From Micromonospora antibiotica (GTDB lineage Bacteria; Actinomycetota; Actinomycetes; Mycobacteriales; Micromonosporaceae): a stretch of DNA of 64,000 bases. Below, one piece after another: positions 24,808 through 32,922 of this stretch; the stretch's first letter is position 1, and every line of letters starts with the position of its first letter. Below the pieces are notes generated by a model. The model was not told the origin of the DNA, ran no database searches, and saw only the letters and a program-made list of their open reading frames with translations. The DNA lies in the NCBI RefSeq assembly GCF_017599305.1, contig NZ_JAGFWR010000013.1, forward strand, positions 62,001 through 126,000. The letters run 5' to 3'. Made by a program: the position numbers and the translations under genes.

Positions 24808-26976
24808 ATGAGTGACGACCGGGGCCGGGTGGACAACGATTTTTCCGGCCACAGCGGGGCGGTGATCCAGGCCGGGCTCATTCAGGGCAACGTGAACCTA
24901 CGTACGGTCACGGAGACGCCATTGCCGTCGCCCCGGCAGTTGCCACCCGCGACCAAGGGTTTCATCGACCGCGAGGTGCACATTCAGCAACTCGACTCGC
25001 TTCTCGACGAGGTTGAGTTGATCACCGACAAGTCGCGGTTGCCCGTCGTCACGATCTCCACGATCTCGGGCAGCGCCGGGGTGGGCAAGACGGCGCTGGC
25101 CGTGCACTGGGCGCACCGGGTACGGGAGCGTTTTCCCGACGGTGACCTCTACATCAACCTGCGTGGCTATGACGCCGTTCCGCCGCTGACCCCGCACGAG
25201 GCCCTCGACGGATTCCTCCGGGCGATGGACGTGCCCGCCGAGAAGGTGCCGCGCGACCTGCACGACCGCACCGCGCTCTACCGGTCGTTGACCACCGGCC
25301 GGCGGATGCTGATCCTGCTCGACAACGCCGCCACCGCCGAGCAGGTGCGGCCACTGCTCCCCGCCGCACCGAGCTGCATGGTGATCATCACGAGCCGCAG
25401 CCGGCTGTCGGGGCTGACCGTCCGCGACGGCGCCATCCGGGCCGTGTTGGACGTGTTGTCGCGCCACGACGCGACCCGGCTGCTCCGGGTGACTGTCGGT
25501 GCCGATCGGGTGGACCGGCAACCCGAGATGGTGGACCGGCTGATCGAACTCTGCTCCCATCTGCCACTCGCCCTGCGCATCGTCGCCGACCGTGCCCGGC
25601 TCGACGAGGAACGGCCGCTCGCGGAGTTGGTGGAGGAGTTGACCGCCGAGGAGAGCCGCCTCGACGCGCTGGCCGTCGAGGAGGACGACCTGTCGGCCGT
25701 CCGGACGGTCTTCTCCTGGTCCTACCAGGCGCTGGCCGCCGAGACGGCCCGGGTGTTCCGGCTGGTCGGCCTGCACCCCGGAGCCGACATCGCGCTCGAT
25801 GCGGCGGTCCGCCTCACCGGGCTCGCCCCCTCGGTCACGCGCCGCCACCTCGATTCGCTTGTCGGACTGCACCTGCTCACCCGCAGCGGACCGCACCGGT
25901 TCCGCCTGCACGATCTGCTGAGGCTGTATGCGATGGAGCGAGCGACCCTCGACGAGAGCCCGCAGGCCGTCCACGCCGCCCGGGAGCGGCTGCTGAGGTG
26001 GTACCTGCACCACACCTATGCGGCCTACCGGGCGATCCTTCCGCAGGGCCGGCCCCTGCCCGACGTCGACGTCCCGCCCGACGCCACACTCGACGACGCG
26101 CTGCGGTGGTGCGAACACGAACGGCTCAACCTGCTCGACGTCATCCGTGCCGCGCCCGGGTGGGGCCATCACCGGCTCGGCTGGCAGATCGCGCTCGCCA
26201 GCATGGCCTTCTTTGAGCGTAGGTCCTACTGGAAGGCGTGGATCGACAGCCACCTGGCGGGTCTGGACTGCGCCCGTCACCTCGGCGACCGTCGTGCCGA
26301 AGGCTGGCTGCTGCTCAGCCTCGGTGACGCCTGGTGGGACCGGGGCGACCTCGACGAGGCCGGGCGCTGCTACGCCGGTGCGCTGCACGCGGCACGGGAG
26401 GTCGGGGACGCGTGGACCACCGGGTACGCCCTGCGCGGATGCGGCCTGGTGGACGAGGACCGGGGAGATTTCCCCGAGGCGACCCGCTACGCGCAGGAGG
26501 CGCTGCGGACCTTCCGCCAGTTGGGCGAGGAACGCGGCACCGGCCTGGCCCTGATGAGCCTCGGCAACGCGCAACGTGGCGCCGGTCGCTTCGCCGAGGC
26601 ACTCGTCTCGTACGACGACGCGATGCGGGTGTTCGAGCGACTGGGCAACCGGTGGAGCCAGGGGCTCGTCGCGCTCCACCGGGGGCAGACGCTGCTGCAC
26701 ACCGGTGAGCCCGCGCCGGCGCTGGCGGCGGTGACCTCGGCCGCCGCGTTGTTCCGCGAACTCGGTGACCGCCGGCACGCCGCCCTGGCCCGCGCGTACG
26801 AGGGCGACGCCCACCTTCAGCTCCGTCAACCGCACGCCGCCCGCGAAGCCCTGGCCGACGCGCTGCTGACGCTGCTGGAACTCGACGACCCCCTCGCGGC
26901 GGACGTACGACGACGCCTGGCGGCCATCGACCACGACGACGCCGCCGGTACGGACCAGGGGGACCAGGATGGATGA
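24808..26976 (+). CDS. STAND/NLR-type ATPase with N-terminal RHIM-like amyloid motif and TPRs
   Basis: 722 aa. Residues 10-31 hold a short motif N-D-F-S-G..V-I-Q-A-G-L-I-Q-G-N-V that resembles bacterial amyloid-signalling (RHIM/PP-like) sequences. Next an NB-ARC-type switch: Walker A GSAGVGKT (88-95), Walker B RMLILLDNA (166-174), TSRSRLSGL, HLPLAL (251-256). A winged helix (about 295-370) ends in RFRLHDLLRLYA. TPRs span about 480-700 (GWLLLSLGDAWWDRGDLDEAG, GRFAEALVSYDDAM). Such proteins oligomerise on ligand binding and recruit an effector with a matching motif. The next gene provides one; overlap eight bases. Amyloid assembly is inference. Confidence 0.85.
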   Translation: MSDDRGRVDNDFSGHSGAVIQAGLIQGNVNLRTVTETPLPSPRQLPPATKGFIDREVHIQQLDSLLDEVELITDKSRLPVVTISTISGSAGVGKTALAVHWAHRVRERFPDGDLYINLRGYDAVPPLTPHEALDGFLRAMDVPAEKVPRDLHDRTALYRSLTTGRRMLILLDNAATAEQVRPLLPAAPSCMVIITSRSRLSGLTVRDGAIRAVLDVLSRHDATRLLRVTVGADRVDRQPEMVDRLIELCSHLPLALRIVADRARLDEERPLAELVEELTAEESRLDALAVEEDDLSAVRTVFSWSYQALAAETARVFRLVGLHPGADIALDAAVRLTGLAPSVTRRHLDSLVGLHLLTRSGPHRFRLHDLLRLYAMERATLDESPQAVHAARERLLRWYLHHTYAAYRAILPQGRPLPDVDVPPDATLDDALRWCEHERLNLLDVIRAAPGWGHHRLGWQIALASMAFFERRSYWKAWIDSHLAGLDCARHLGDRRAEGWLLLSLGDAWWDRGDLDEAGRCYAGALHAAREVGDAWTTGYALRGCGLVDEDRGDFPEATRYAQEALRTFRQLGEERGTGLALMSLGNAQRGAGRFAEALVSYDDAMRVFERLGNRWSQGLVALHRGQTLLHTGEPAPALAAVTSAAALFRELGDRRHAALARAYEGDAHLQLRQPHAAREALADALLTLLELDDPLAADVRRRLAAIDHDDAAGTDQGDQDG

Positions 26977-27376
26977 CCCGATTCTCACGGCGGTCGCCGT
27001 GGCACTGTCGACCCGCGCCGTCGAGGGCCTCACCGACGCGGCACGGGAAGCCCTCGCATCGGTGATGCGCCTCGTCCGCCGGAAGGCGGCAGAGCATCGG
27101 GCGCTGCGGGCCGCGCTCACCGCCGAGCCCACGTCTGGCGGGAGCGACGACCGGGCCGTCGGGTTGCATCGGGCACTCGTCGACGCCGCCGACCGTGATC
27201 CGGACTTCGACCAGGAGCTACGCCGCCGGTGGGAGACCTTCCACCAGACGACCGTACGGGCCGACGCGGTGACCAACACGGTGTCGGGCCAGGTCACCGG
27301 GCCCGTGGTGCAGGCGCGCGACATCTCCGGCGGGGTGCACGTGGGGCTGCCCGCGCAGCAGCACCCCCGGCAGTGA
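26969..27376 (+). CDS. small helical protein with C-terminal amyloid-like motif, putative NLR effector
   Basis: 135 aa. Residues 1-50 form amphipathic/hydrophobic helices (ILTAVAVALSTRAVEGLTDA; AREALASVMRLVRRKA), 60-95 a charged helix (ELRRRWETFHQTT). Residues 103-125 repeat the NLR motif: N-T-V-S-G-Q-V-T-G-P-V-V-Q-A-R-D-I-S-G-G-V (the core Gly after Q-A is Arg here). A helical, possibly membrane-acting head followed by a C-terminal prion-like motif is the layout of HET-S/HeLo-type and bacterial Bell-type effectors. ATG at 26969 overlaps the NLR stop. I cannot name the head domain. Confidence 0.7.
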   Translation: MDDPILTAVAVALSTRAVEGLTDAAREALASVMRLVRRKAAEHRALRAALTAEPTSGGSDDRAVGLHRALVDAADRDPDFDQELRRRWETFHQTTVRADAVTNTVSGQVTGPVVQARDISGGVHVGLPAQQHPRQ

Positions 27377-27513
27377 CTCTGGTAGCCGGGCCGATCCAGG
27401 GCCGCCTGCGCTGGTGGCCGCCAGGCGTTCAGCCGAAATGGCCGCCCCGCTCGTGAACGCGCGGCGGTGACGGCGCGTCAGACGTGATGGGCCGATCGTC
27501 AGTATGCAGCAGT

Positions 27514-27519
27514 TATGCT
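27514..27519 (+). promoter_or_regulatory. -10 element for a possible leaderless vapBC transcript
   Basis: TATGCT ends seven bases before the ATG at 27526, so transcription would begin at or beside the start codon; no ribosome-binding site is seen. Leaderless mRNAs are common in actinomycetes. No good -35 found. Confidence 0.4.
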
Positions 27520-27525
27520 GAGAGT

Positions 27526-27807
27526 ATGACTCGCCGCATCACCATCAGCTTGCCCGACGACGTGGCCGCCTACGTCGAACGCACCCAGGGCAACACGTCC
27601 GGTTTCATCGCGGGAGTCCTCCGTCGGAAGATGCGGGCCGACGACCTCCGGGCGCGCTGGGCGCAGCTCGGTTACGTCGTCACCGACGACGACGTGGAGT
27701 CGACGAGGAGTCGTCTGGCAGCTCTGCCACCGATCAGTGACGAGCAGCATGCCCGGAATCTCGAATGGCTTCGCCAGTTCGACGAGGACGGCAGCGCCGC
27801 GGCGTGA
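27526..27807 (+). CDS. ribbon-helix-helix antitoxin (VapB-like)
   Basis: 93 aa. N-terminus RRITISLPDDVAAYVERTQGNTSGFIAG is a ribbon-helix-helix DNA-binding unit (beta strand then two helices); the C-terminal part should wrap the toxin. It binds and silences the PIN protein encoded next and, as a complex, probably its own promoter. Stop and next start overlap as GTGA. No ribosome-binding site; see the possible leaderless start. Confidence 0.85.
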   Translation: MTRRITISLPDDVAAYVERTQGNTSGFIAGVLRRKMRADDLRARWAQLGYVVTDDDVESTRSRLAALPPISDEQHARNLEWLRQFDEDGSAAA

Positions 27808-28214
27808 ACGGCCTGGTCCTCGACACCTCTGCGCTGCTCGCTTACGCCTCGGGAACCAGTGTCGAGCCTGGTGCCATGCTCACCCTCGCCGAGGAGGACC
27901 CGGAGCAGCAGCTGTGGGTGCCCGCGCTCTGCCTCGGGCAGGCGCAGCTCGAACTGGCGGGTACCGCCTCCGCCGCCCTGCTCGACTTGCTGTTCACCGA
28001 GGACCGTGACATTCAGGTGGCCGTCTACGACGCCGCCACGAGCCGGCGGGTGGCACGGCTCGCGGCGCGTACGCAGGTGTCGTTGGATGCCGCACATGCC
28101 GTCGCCACCGCCGTGCTCTACCGCTGCTATCTGGTCACCCGGGATCCGAAGGCCCTGACGCCGGCGCTACCCCCGGGAATGGAGATCCTCGACATCAGCG
28201 AGACCTGGGACTGA
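27804..28214 (+). CDS. PIN-domain toxin (VapC-like ribonuclease)
   Basis: 136 aa from GTG 27804. Acidic active-site residues fit the PIN fold: Asp7 in LVLDTSALLAY, one or more Glu in the middle, Asp in SLDAAHAVATAVLY and Asp in LVTRDPKALTP. VapC-type toxins cut RNA (often tRNA) with Mg2+ or Mn2+. Partner antitoxin overlaps by four bases. Confidence 0.83.
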   Translation: MNGLVLDTSALLAYASGTSVEPGAMLTLAEEDPEQQLWVPALCLGQAQLELAGTASAALLDLLFTEDRDIQVAVYDAATSRRVARLAARTQVSLDAAHAVATAVLYRCYLVTRDPKALTPALPPGMEILDISETWD

Positions 28215-28374
28215 GGTCCTCGGGAAAGTGCTCGCTGCGCCGGCCCGACCACGACAGCGAGCGGTTGTCGGCGGTGACGGTGTGCGTGCCGGCCTGCCCG
28301 GCGGTAGGCCGGCACGGTCGAACGGTCAGTCAGGCTGGGCCTTCGCTGGTGCAGCCGGGACCGTCCGGTCTCTT

Positions 28375-28575
28375 TCAGCCCCGGGGCGGCTGCTGCTTGA
28401 TGCTCGTCAGGAATCGCGTCCACGTTCGGGGCGCGAAGGTGAGAGCGGGACCGGTCGGGTTCTTGCTGTCACGGAGCCAGACAACGCCGGGAAGGTTGTC
28501 GGCGACCTCGACGCAATTGCCACCGTTGTTGCTGCGGGTGGACTTGCGCCATACGGCACCGGTCAGGTCAGGCAT
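28375..28575 (-). CDS. DUF397 protein (downstream tandem copy)
   Basis: 66 aa, WRKSTRSNNGGNCVEVADNLPGVVWLRDSKNP is the DUF397 signature (residues 9-41). Nearly a copy of the neighbouring DUF397 gene; N-terminal 30 residues differ in one place only. DUF397 genes are paired with XRE/DUF5753 regulators (WhiJ/BldB-type systems of Streptomyces) and are thought to bind them. Its ATG overlaps the stop of the first copy by eight bases, exactly as that copy overlaps the regulator. Confidence 0.9.
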   Translation of the reverse strand: MPDLTGAVWRKSTRSNNGGNCVEVADNLPGVVWLRDSKNPTGPALTFAPRTWTRFLTSIKQQPPRG

Positions 28576-28798
28576 GGGCGTACTTCCCGGTGGCTTCCGG
28601 GCTCAGTGATTCTGCTTTGACGCCGTGGACGAAGGCCGCCCAGGCATCAGGAGTGAAGGCCAGCGCCGGGCCGGTGGGGTCCTTGCTGTCGCGCAGCCCG
28701 ACGACGGCGGGGAGGTTGTCGGCGACCTCGACGCAGTCGCCGCCGTTGTTGCTGCGGGTGGACTTGCGCCATACGGCACCGGTCAGGTCAGGCATGGG
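28523..28798. repeat. 56-bp exact direct repeat in tandem DUF397 genes
   Basis: Bases 28523-28578 and 28743-28798 are identical and 220 bases apart. They cover the first ~17 codons of each DUF397 gene plus the overlap with the preceding stop, so a recent unequal crossover duplicated gene and junction together. Confidence 0.9.
28568..28795 (-). CDS. DUF397 protein (upstream tandem copy)
   Basis: 75 aa with the same WRKSTRSNNGGDCVEVADNLP core (9-29), diverging after about residue 40 (C-terminus AESLSPEATGKYAHA). Its ATG lies within the last codons of the XRE/DUF5753 gene, whose GAGGAG provides the ribosome-binding site seven bases before the ATG. Product presumably binds the regulator. Confidence 0.9.
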   Translation of the reverse strand: MPDLTGAVWRKSTRSNNGGDCVEVADNLPAVVGLRDSKDPTGPALAFTPDAWAAFVHGVKAESLSPEATGKYAHA

Positions 28799-29693
28799 TG
28801 TACTCCTCTGCGATCTGCTGGATCAAACTTCTGGACTGGGCTTCGTTCAGTGCGCGGTCTGTCATGTCGGCCCAGATGCTGTTGTAGGCGGAGATCTCAT
28901 GCGGCTTGTCGAGGTAGATCGCGCCTGTGGCGGCTTCAAGGTAGGTCACCGGGGGCTCTACCTCCTTACCGGCTCCGTCGAGGGGGAAGTTCATGATCGA
29001 AAACGCTCCGGTCATGGCGCCGGCATGTAATCCGGCAGAAAATTCGAGCACGCGGACCGTTACGTTCGGTAGCTTCATAGCCTTCAGGATCTGGCGCAGT
29101 TGCTCAACCATGATCGAGGCGTTGCCGACCGGACGACGCAAGACTGCCTCATTCATGATTACGCTGAGTTCTGGTGCCGCGAACCGGGTGAGTAGCCCTT
29201 GTCGTTCCACTCTGAGTTGGATGGCGCGCTGCTGCTCGTCACGGTCTTTGGCGTCGATCGACCCGCCGGGCATCTGGAAGACCTGCTCCGCGTAGGCGCG
29301 CGTTTGGAGCAGGCCAGGTACCAGCTCGGGCTGGTACTTGCGAATGTTGGATGCGGCAGCCTCTAGTCCGATGTAGAGCTGGAACCAGCGCGGCAGGCCG
29401 GAGCCGATGTAGTCGTGCCACCAGTTCTTGTTCTCCCGGGTGGCTGCTGCCATGGCGAGCACCAGTTCGGAGTCTTCGTCACCCGCGTCGTAAAGCGAGA
29501 GCATCTCCTTGACGTCCGCAGCGCGAAACCGGACGTTCTCGGCACCGTTCTCGATCCGGTAGAGGGTCGCTCGCGCGCGGTCCAGTTGCTCGGCCGCTTG
29601 TTCCATCGTCAATCCAGCTGCTTTGCGGAGGGCTTCGAGTTTTCTTCCGAGCTGTCGTCGGAGCATCGTCGATCCCGCTACTGCCTGTGACAC
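28788..29693 (-). CDS. XRE regulator with DUF5753 (WhiJ-like)
   Basis: 301 aa from GTG 29693, five bases after GGAGG. HTH at about 10-60 (LGRKLEALRKAAGLTMEQAAEQLDRARATLYRIENG), DUF5753 at 100-290 (GLEAAASNIRKYQPELVPGLLQTRAYA, RVERQGLLTRFAAPELSVIMNEAVLRRP). Typical of the many actinomycete XRE/DUF397 pairs that tune development or stress responses. Start of a three-gene minus-strand operon with two DUF397 genes. Confidence 0.9.
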   Translation of the reverse strand: MSQAVAGSTMLRRQLGRKLEALRKAAGLTMEQAAEQLDRARATLYRIENGAENVRFRAADVKEMLSLYDAGDEDSELVLAMAAATRENKNWWHDYIGSGLPRWFQLYIGLEAAASNIRKYQPELVPGLLQTRAYAEQVFQMPGGSIDAKDRDEQQRAIQLRVERQGLLTRFAAPELSVIMNEAVLRRPVGNASIMVEQLRQILKAMKLPNVTVRVLEFSAGLHAGAMTGAFSIMNFPLDGAGKEVEPPVTYLEAATGAIYLDKPHEISAYNSIWADMTDRALNEAQSRSLIQQIAEEYTHA

Positions 29694-30029
29694 CTGTGCC
29701 TCCGTGTTCAGTCATCGCTGACGTCCCTTCCGCCCAATTAGACGCCAATGATGTATCAGAAACAATAGACATGTCACTCTGTGTTTGATTTTGATGTCAG
29801 CCCTCTGTGATGAGGGTTCTGTTAGACGTTGCATTTAGATGGGACGCGGTGTTTGACTGCTTCGGTGGTCGCTGGGAGTTATCGCTGCTCAGTGGCCATG
29901 TGTGGGCCCTGCTGTCGTACTGCTGCGTGGAGGCTGCGGCGGTGGGTGCCGGGGTGGGTCCGCCGGTGCGCGGCGGGTCGGTGGGCCCACCCCTCCACAG
30001 GTCAATCCCGAGGAGAGGCAGGTCCTGTC
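29694..30029. promoter_or_regulatory. divergent regulatory region, locally AT-richer
   Basis: 336 bases with no gene. Bases about 29735-29860 are markedly less GC-rich (aatgatgtatcagaaacaatagac; tgtttgattttgatg) and probably hold the promoters of the XRE/DUF397 operon to the left and the DivIVA-like pair to the right. I see no clear palindrome. Confidence 0.45.
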
Positions 30030-30344
30030 ATGCGTGACTTCTTCCGCCGGATTCCGGAGGGCCGACGACCGTTGCCGGCGTCGGTGGGGCGTCGTCCGGG
30101 CGTACCCGATCGGTTGTTGCCGTGGCAGGTGCGGCAGCGGCGGTTCCGGCCGGCGCGGTTCGGGCGGCGCGGGTTCGACCCGCAGGAGGTGCGGGAATTC
30201 CTCGACCAGGTCGCCGGTGAGCTGGCCGCCGCCTACGACGCGCTGCGGCAGAGCCGGCGGGCGGCCGGCCGGGTCAGGATCGCGCTGTGCCAGCTGCAAG
30301 CCGAGCGGGCGTACGGCCGCAACGAGCGGGAGTGGGACCGGTGA
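30030..30344 (+). CDS. DivIVA-domain small protein
   Basis: 104 aa, ATG at 30030 after gaggagagg. Arg/Pro-rich N-terminus, then FGRRGFDPQEVREFLDQVAGELAAAYDALR, the DivIVA/Wag31-type RGFDxxEVxxFLxxV motif (residues about 45-75), and a helical charged tail. Much shorter than Wag31, so a cut-down polar or septal scaffold protein. GTGA overlap with the following gene. Confidence 0.75.
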   Translation: MRDFFRRIPEGRRPLPASVGRRPGVPDRLLPWQVRQRRFRPARFGRRGFDPQEVREFLDQVAGELAAAYDALRQSRRAAGRVRIALCQLQAERAYGRNEREWDR

Positions 30345-30595
30345 CCGGGCGCTTCGTCATCCACCTGCCGGTGGTCACCGACGACCTGCTCTCCGCGCAG
30401 CGGCTGGCCCGGGTGGTGGCGCACTGGACGCACGTCCTGCCGCAGACCGACCCGGGCGGCACCACCGTCTCCGTCGAGGACGACCAGAACGTCCGCCACT
30501 GGGTGTTCTGTGACCGGCTGCTCTCCGGTGGTCGGCGCTGCCTGCTCCGCCCCGACCACGACGGCGAGTGCTCCCGGCGGCGCGGGTGGCGGTGA
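30341..30595 (+). CDS. hypothetical protein downstream of DivIVA-like gene
   Basis: 84 aa from GTG 30341, overlapping the previous stop. Sequence has one Cys pair near the end (FCDRLLSGGRRCLLRPDHDGEC: three Cys), a possible metal or redox site. Family not recognised. Only its tight coupling to the DivIVA-like gene suggests a shared role. Confidence 0.65.
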   Translation: MTGRFVIHLPVVTDDLLSAQRLARVVAHWTHVLPQTDPGGTTVSVEDDQNVRHWVFCDRLLSGGRRCLLRPDHDGECSRRRGWR

Positions 30596-30682
30596 GCGGG
30601 CATCCGGTGCCGCGCTCCCGGCGAGGGTGGTTGAGGGTCCGGCTGGACGACGGACCACCGTGACGCCCGGGGGTCGTCCGGC

Positions 30683-31528
30683 TCAGCGGCGGGGCGCGTC
30701 GCCCGCCGGCACCGGGGGCCGCGCCATCCGGACCGCCCAGTCCAGGGCGTAGTCGGCGACCGCCTCCCAGCCCGGCTCACCCACCGTGAAGTGGGAGCGG
30801 CCCGGGAACTCGTGGTACGCGGTCACCGCCTGCGACTTCTGGTAGAGCCCGGCGTTCGCCTTCACCAGCGACGGCGGGGCGACATGGTCCTCGCCACCGG
30901 CGATCAGCAGCAACGGCGGCCGGTCGTCGCGGCCGGTGTCGACGGTCGCGGCGGAGTGCGGGTCGAGGTTGGCGAACGCCCCCTCGAAGAGCACGTGACC
31001 GGCGGCCGGGACGGCGTAACGCCGCCAGGCCCGGTCGGAGTCGTCCGGCTGGAGGGTGTTGCCGAAGGCGTACCGGAACTCGTCCGGGCTGATCTGCACC
31101 CCCCGGTGCCGGTTGACCGGGCTGTGCAGCACCGGGTACGACGCCCGCAGCGTGCTGATCGGCAGCCGGAGCACCCCCTTGACCGGGGCGGACGCGACCG
31201 CCACGGTGGCCGCGCCGAGACCCCGGCCGGCCAGCACCTGGGCGACCAGCCCGCCGAACGAGTGGCCGATCACGATCGGTGGGCTCGGCAGCTCGCGGAT
31301 CACCGCCGCGTAGTGGTCGATCACCTGCCGCAGGGTGGTGCCGGCGATCGTGCCCGGATCGGCGCGCAGCGCGGTCACCTCCCGGTCGAAACCCGGCCAG
31401 GCGGGGGCGAGCACCCGGAACCCGCGTGCCTCGTACCGCTCGACCCACCCCTCCCAGCTGCGTGGTGTCATCCACAGCCCGTGCACGAGCACCACCGTGT
31501 CGACCCGCCCGCCCGACGCGTTCCCCAT
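30683..31528 (-). CDS. alpha/beta hydrolase (lipase/esterase-like)
   Basis: 281 aa from the ATG at 31528, with GGGGAGGA about four bases upstream. Fold signatures: VVLVHGLWMTPRSWEGW (oxyanion side), nucleophile GHSFGG (Ser about 105), catalytic Asp in AGGEDHVAPP and His in GRSHFTVGEPGWE near the C-terminus. No signal peptide. Substrate not readable. Monocistronic. Confidence 0.85.
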   Translation of the reverse strand: MGNASGGRVDTVVLVHGLWMTPRSWEGWVERYEARGFRVLAPAWPGFDREVTALRADPGTIAGTTLRQVIDHYAAVIRELPSPPIVIGHSFGGLVAQVLAGRGLGAATVAVASAPVKGVLRLPISTLRASYPVLHSPVNRHRGVQISPDEFRYAFGNTLQPDDSDRAWRRYAVPAAGHVLFEGAFANLDPHSAATVDTGRDDRPPLLLIAGGEDHVAPPSLVKANAGLYQKSQAVTAYHEFPGRSHFTVGEPGWEAVADYALDWAVRMARPPVPAGDAPRR

Positions 31529-31632
31529 GCCGTCCTCCCCGACCTCACCCACCCCACCCCGACCCCGCCCGCATACCCACCTCCCACCCGCCGATGCCCC
31601 GTCCTGCCGGTAGCTCCCGCTGATGCGCCCAG

Positions 31633-31712
31633 TGATCAAGAGCTTTGCGTCAGGTGATCAAGAGGTTTACGTCAAAGTTGATCACCAATCTGACGTAAAC
31701 CTCTTGATCACC
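31633..31712. repeat. dispersed palindromic element, three 20-bp units
   Basis: Units TGATCAAGAGCTTTGCGTCA (31633-31652), a near-copy (31655-31674) and its inverse (31691-31710). The last two form a perfect 22-bp inverted repeat (31653-31674 / 31691-31712) with a 16-base loop. The unit recurs at 47.6 kb. Between two minus-strand genes. Confidence 0.85.
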
Positions 31713-31755
31713 GGGGCGGGCCGGCGGGGCCGGGCGGGGCGGGGGCGGGCGGGGG

Positions 31756-32628
31756 TCAGGAGGTGGGGAGGGCGTCGACGACGACCAGTTCGGTGCCGGG
31801 GCGTACCTCGTCGAGGAGGGTCTGCTGGGCGGTACGGGTGAGTCGGATGCAGCCGTTGGTGACGTTCTCGCCGAGGGTGTCGTCGTCCTGCCAGGTGTGC
31901 AGGCCGATGTGCGCGCCCTTGAGGCCGGTGGGCACCGCGTCCAGGTCGTCGGGGATCGCGCCGAGGGCGAAGACGTCCACCCCGCCGTAGACGGGCTCGG
32001 GCGGGGGAGTGGTGCCGAGGATGAAGGTCCGGCCGAGCGGGGTCTCCTGGCCGGGCAGGCCGAGGCTGACCGGCCAGGTGTGCTGCGGGCTGCCGTGCCG
32101 GTACCAGGTGAGCTGGTGGGTCCGCCGCTGCACCACGAGCTGGTCACGCAGGGCCACCGGGGTCCAGCCGCCCGCCGGCAGCCACGCCAGTCGGCGGCTC
32201 GCCGAGGGCAGCAGGACCGCCGTCCAGCCGGTGCGGCGCTCCACCACCGGCATGGTCAGCTCGACTCCGTTGATGGTGGGGGCGAGCAGGGCGCGGGGTC
32301 GTCCGCCCGGTGCGTCGTACGCGGCGATGTTCCGGGTCGGGGTGAGCCCCTCGGTCAACGGCGTGACGTCGAGCGGGCGCGGGTCGGCCGGGAAACCGGC
32401 GGGTGCCGGCTCGTAGTCGATCACCGGTAACCCGGCGGGGGGCGGTGCGGCGGGCGGCACGGTCTCGTCCTCGGCCGGGGCGGCGGTCGCGGCCGGTGGT
32501 GGGGCGGCCCGGCGGGTCGGCGCGGGGGCGTCGTAGCGCAGTGCCGCGCCGACCAGCACGGCCAGCACCAGCAGCGCCGGTACGCCGACGACGGCGGCGA
32601 GTGGACCCCGCCCCCACCGGTCGATCAT
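31756..32628 (-). CDS. L,D-transpeptidase (YkuD) with N-terminal membrane anchor
   Basis: 290 aa from the ATG at 32628 (an in-frame TTG seven codons earlier is possible). Membrane helix at about 9-32, Pro/Ala linker to about 70, a SH3-like wall-binding stretch (RNIAAYDAPGG...RTGWTAVLLPSASRRLAWLPAGGW), then the YkuD domain from about 160 with HIGLHTW and ENVTNGCIRLT (catalytic Cys; H...SxGCxR type with N in place of S). Makes 3-3 cross-links in peptidoglycan outside the membrane. Confidence 0.87.
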   Translation of the reverse strand: MIDRWGRGPLAAVVGVPALLVLAVLVGAALRYDAPAPTRRAAPPPAATAAPAEDETVPPAAPPPAGLPVIDYEPAPAGFPADPRPLDVTPLTEGLTPTRNIAAYDAPGGRPRALLAPTINGVELTMPVVERRTGWTAVLLPSASRRLAWLPAGGWTPVALRDQLVVQRRTHQLTWYRHGSPQHTWPVSLGLPGQETPLGRTFILGTTPPPEPVYGGVDVFALGAIPDDLDAVPTGLKGAHIGLHTWQDDDTLGENVTNGCIRLTRTAQQTLLDEVRPGTELVVVDALPTS

Positions 32629-32922
32629 TCGGTCAAACAGCACAAACAAAGACTAACGGGTGTATAGCTTCCGGTCGGCGTGAATCGTCCGGACAGGTTC
32701 GCCCGACGGGGCGGCACCGGTCAGCGGATGGACGGCCGTCGCTGCGCCGGTACGCCGTCGACGCGGTGCGCCGGGGGCTACACGCGCGCCGGGCCGGGGT
32801 GGTTCGACACTCCGCCGAGAATTTTCACCAGCCGCACTGATCCGTACGCCCCGGAGGTCCGTACTGGAGGTGGGAGCAAGGTCGGCCGGTGGTGGCGCCG
32901 CCGTTAGACGATCGAGGAGCAG

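Noticed and set aside
24898-27324. Open frame of about 800 codons antisense to the NLR gene
   Set aside because: Arg/Val/Gly-rich composition of a shadow frame, no motif, while the sense frame has a full NLR domain order.
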